In this document: positions 61,976-64,000 of the stretch, piece by piece
How the letters are laid out: the number at the start of each line of letters is the position of its first letter
Position numbering within the stretch: the stretch's first letter is position 1
DNA from: Methylobacterium sp. Leaf118
Lineage (GTDB): Bacteria > Pseudomonadota > Alphaproteobacteria > Rhizobiales > Beijerinckiaceae
Reading direction: 5' to 3'
Length of the DNA stretch: 64,000 nucleotides
Assembly (NCBI RefSeq): GCF_920984675.1
Contig: NZ_CAKLBV010000003.1
Span: forward strand, 62,001 to 126,000
Made by a program: the position numbers and the translations under genes
Notes under the pieces: generated by a model
What the model saw: only the letters and a program-made list of their open reading frames with translations
What the model was told of the DNA's origin: nothing
Databases searched by the model: none

Positions 61976-63316
61976 GCCTCCGCGGCGGAACCGGCCGCCC
62001 GGCCGGCCCGCCCGAACACGCCCGGTTCCGCCCGAGCGTTCCGCCGCGGTTTCGCGGCCTCCCGGCCAACCCCGACGTGGCGGTGATCGGCGCGGGCGCG
62101 GCCGGGATCGCCGCAGCGCGGCGCCTGATCGCCCGCGGCCTGTCGGTGGCCCTGGTGGAGGCGCGCGACCGTGTCGGCGGCCGGGCCTTCACCGCCCTGA
62201 TGCGCGGCCACCCGATCGATCTCGGCGCGCACTGGCTCCATGCCGGGCCGGTCAATCCGCTGGTCGCCCTGGGACGGGCCCGCGGCGAGCCCCTGCGGCG
62301 GGCGGCGCAGGACGGGCATCTCTGGATCGGACGCCGCCGGGGCCGCGCCGCCGAGCAGGCCGCCTTCTCCCGCGCCTTCGACGTGGCCGACCGGGCGATG
62401 ACGCTCGCCGCCGGCCGGCGGGAGGACGGGCCGGCCTCCGGCGCCGTGCCGGCGAGCCTCGGACCGTGGCGGGAGCGGATCGGCCTCGTCCACGCCCTGG
62501 TCTCGGGCCGGCCCCTCGGGGAGGTCTCGCTGCACGACTGGCCGAGCCTCGAATACGGCGACAATTACTTCATCGCCGGCGGCTACGGCGCGTACCTTGC
62601 CCGCCTCGCTCTCGATCTGCCGATCCGCCTCGGCGCCGCGGTCTCCGGCATCGACACCACCGGGCCGGGCGTCCAGATCCGCCTCGCGGATGGCGGGACC
62701 CTCGCGGCCCGCGCCGTCGTCGTCTCCGTGCCGATCCCGGTGCTCCAGGGCAGCGTCCGGTTCGAGCCGCCCCTGCCCGCCCGCCACCGCGACGCGATCG
62801 ACGGCTTCCGCGCCGGCATCTACGAGCACGCCGTGCTGCACTGGCCCTCGGCGCCCTTCCGGGGCCGGGACCGGCTCGCCAGCCTCGTCGGCGGCCGTCA
62901 CGAGCCGCCGGGGATGCTGACCCGGATCGACGACACGCCGTTCCACTATTTCGAACTCGACGCGGCAAGCGCCGAGGCCGCCGACGCCCTGCGGTCCGGC
63001 CCGGATGTTGAGCGCCGCTTCGCCCGGGCGGTGCTCGCCGAGCATGTCGGCGGGCGCCGGATGCGGGACCTCGCGATCCCCGCGGTGACGGCGTGGCGCC
63101 ACGATCCCTGGTCCCGCGGCGCCTGGGCCGTGGTCCCGCCCGGCCATGCGCAGGCCCGTTCCCTCCTGCACGAACCGGTGGCCGCGCGGATCTGGTTCGC
63201 GGGCGAGGCCAATTCCCGCCTGCAATGGGGCACCGCGGGGGGGCGCCTACGCGGAGGGGACCCGCGCGGCCGATGCGATCGCAGATCATCTCTCGGGTGA
63301 CGTCGCGGGCGTGTGA
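61972..63316 (+). pseudogene. Flavin amine oxidase-like protein with probable frameshift
   Basis: Starts with GTG overlapping the leuB stop. FAD-binding VIGAGAAGIAAARRLIARG near residue 42, GGRAFT near 72, DLGAHWLH, and the C-terminal FAD motif WFAGEANSRLQWGT. After a run of seven G (63,237-63,243) the frame ends in Arg-rich nonsense at 63,300; removing one G gives the expected ending GGAYAEGTRAADAIADHLSG with a stop at 63,316. So the gene is either truncated by a one-base insertion or carries a sequencing error. Substrate unknown (amines or polyamines are usual). Confidence 0.75.
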
Positions 63317-63494
63317 TCCTCGACCCTGTCGAGGCGAGGCTTCATCCTCGAGGGCCCCGGCGGCTGCGGGGCGGATGTCGTCCGCCGGATCGAGGGGAGA
63401 GGATCGTCGGTCCTCGCCCATCCCGCCTGGAACGAGGCGTCCCCCTTGCATCGCGCGCCTCGGGGATGCGAACCGCGGTTCGGAGGGAGCGGCC

Positions 63495-64000
63495 ATGAAC
63501 GGAATCGAGGCGATCGGGTATCTGGGCGCGCTTCTCGCCGCGGTCTCGGCGGGGACGCGCACGATGATTCCGTTTCGGATCGCCGCCCTCGGCGCCAGCG
63601 CTCTCCTCCTGGCCTACGGTGCCGTTGTGAGCAGCGGGCCCGTGATGCTCGCGGCCGGCCTCCCGATCCCGCTCCACGCCTGGCGCCTCGCCCAGATGCT
63701 TCGTCTCGTGCGCGACACCGGGCGGGCGGCGACCGGCGACCTCTCTCTCGACTGGCTGAAGCCGTTCGGCACCTCCCGGCGCTTCCAGGCCGGGGACGTG
63801 CTGTTCCTGAAGGACGATCCGGCCGAGGAGATGTACCTGATCGAGAGCGGGCGCTTCCGCATCGCCGAGCACGGGCTCGACCTGGCGCCCGGCGACATCG
63901 TGGGCGAGCTGGGGATGCTCTCGCCCGGCAACCGCCGCACCGGCTCGCTCGCCTGCGTCGAGGCGGGGACCGCCCGGTGCCTCACCTATGCGGAAGTCCG
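63495..64000 (+). CDS. Membrane cyclic-nucleotide-binding protein, N-terminal part
   Basis: 168 residues before the window ends. Three hydrophobic helices (about 6-70: AIGYLGALLAAVSAG, IAALGASALLLAYGAVV, VMLAAGLPIPLHAW) precede a cNMP-type beta-roll (RRFQAGDVLFLKDDPAEEMYLIESG, then LAPGDIVGELGML), an order seen in Popeye-like bacterial proteins. GGAGGGAG lies 8 bp upstream. The C-terminus is outside the window. Confidence 0.7.
   Translation, partial: MNGIEAIGYLGALLAAVSAGTRTMIPFRIAALGASALLLAYGAVVSSGPVMLAAGLPIPLHAWRLAQMLRLVRDTGRAATGDLSLDWLKPFGTSRRFQAGDVLFLKDDPAEEMYLIESGRFRIAEHGLDLAPGDIVGELGMLSPGNRRTGSLACVEAGTARCLTYAEV

Overview
High-GC alphaproteobacterial DNA, most likely Methylobacterium/Methylorubrum. 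This is an inference from codon use, the mix of phasin, PHB depolymerase, LOV-type and FixK-type genes, and the leuB neighbourhood; no rRNA or other marker is present to prove it.

Chromosomal left flank (1-8.99 kb): an exopolysaccharide cluster (a glycosyltransferase cut by the window edge, then a divergent glycosyltransferase, flippase and CelD-like acetyltransferase with ATGA overlaps), two tiny secreted or membrane proteins, a complete ferric-iron ABC importer on the minus strand (fbpC-fbpA-fbpB order) and a tRNA-Gly(TCC).

Integrated element (8,940-58,901, about 50 kb): the last 50 bp of the tRNA-Gly recur exactly at 58,852-58,901, and a 25-bp repeat (GATACCAGCCT units) lies just inside both ends. 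The integrase at the right end is cut off by an IS21-family copy, so the element looks locked in. A second IS21 copy with one visible base difference lies near the left end. Cargo from left to right: a DUF5131/TcmP three-Cys pair; a palm-domain polymerase-like protein; decayed IS and regulator remnants; a phasin; an AT-richer stretch of short orphan genes with an IS630 element; two histidine kinases and a nonsense-broken response regulator; a transglutaminase and a PHB depolymerase; a PLD-like protein; then the most interesting block (36.9-45.9 kb).

That block is a tightly spaced, fully open operon: sigma-like factor, small partner, ImmA-UvrD-FeS-nuclease fusion, double-ubiquitin-like/E2 fusion, JAB/E1 fusion, DUF6527 and a DUF2235 hydrolase with membrane segments. 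It reads as a ubiquitin-like conjugation and anti-invader conflict system with a DNA-processing arm and a membrane-lipid arm. Genes around it are decayed while this block is intact.

The last part of the element (46.8-55.5 kb) is a stress/low-oxygen cluster: three universal-stress-protein genes (one frameshifted, one truncated by IS21), PRC-barrel, OsmC, LysR and an FNR/FixK-type regulator. Each USP gene has the same FNR-like box, TTG-NN-CTGG-N-TCAA, 55-68 bp upstream, and each box lies between divergent genes, suggesting a self-contained regulon.

Chromosomal right flank (58.9-64 kb): a secreted protein of unknown function, leuB, a flavin amine oxidase-like gene with a probable frameshift in a G7 run, and the start of a membrane cyclic-nucleotide-binding protein.
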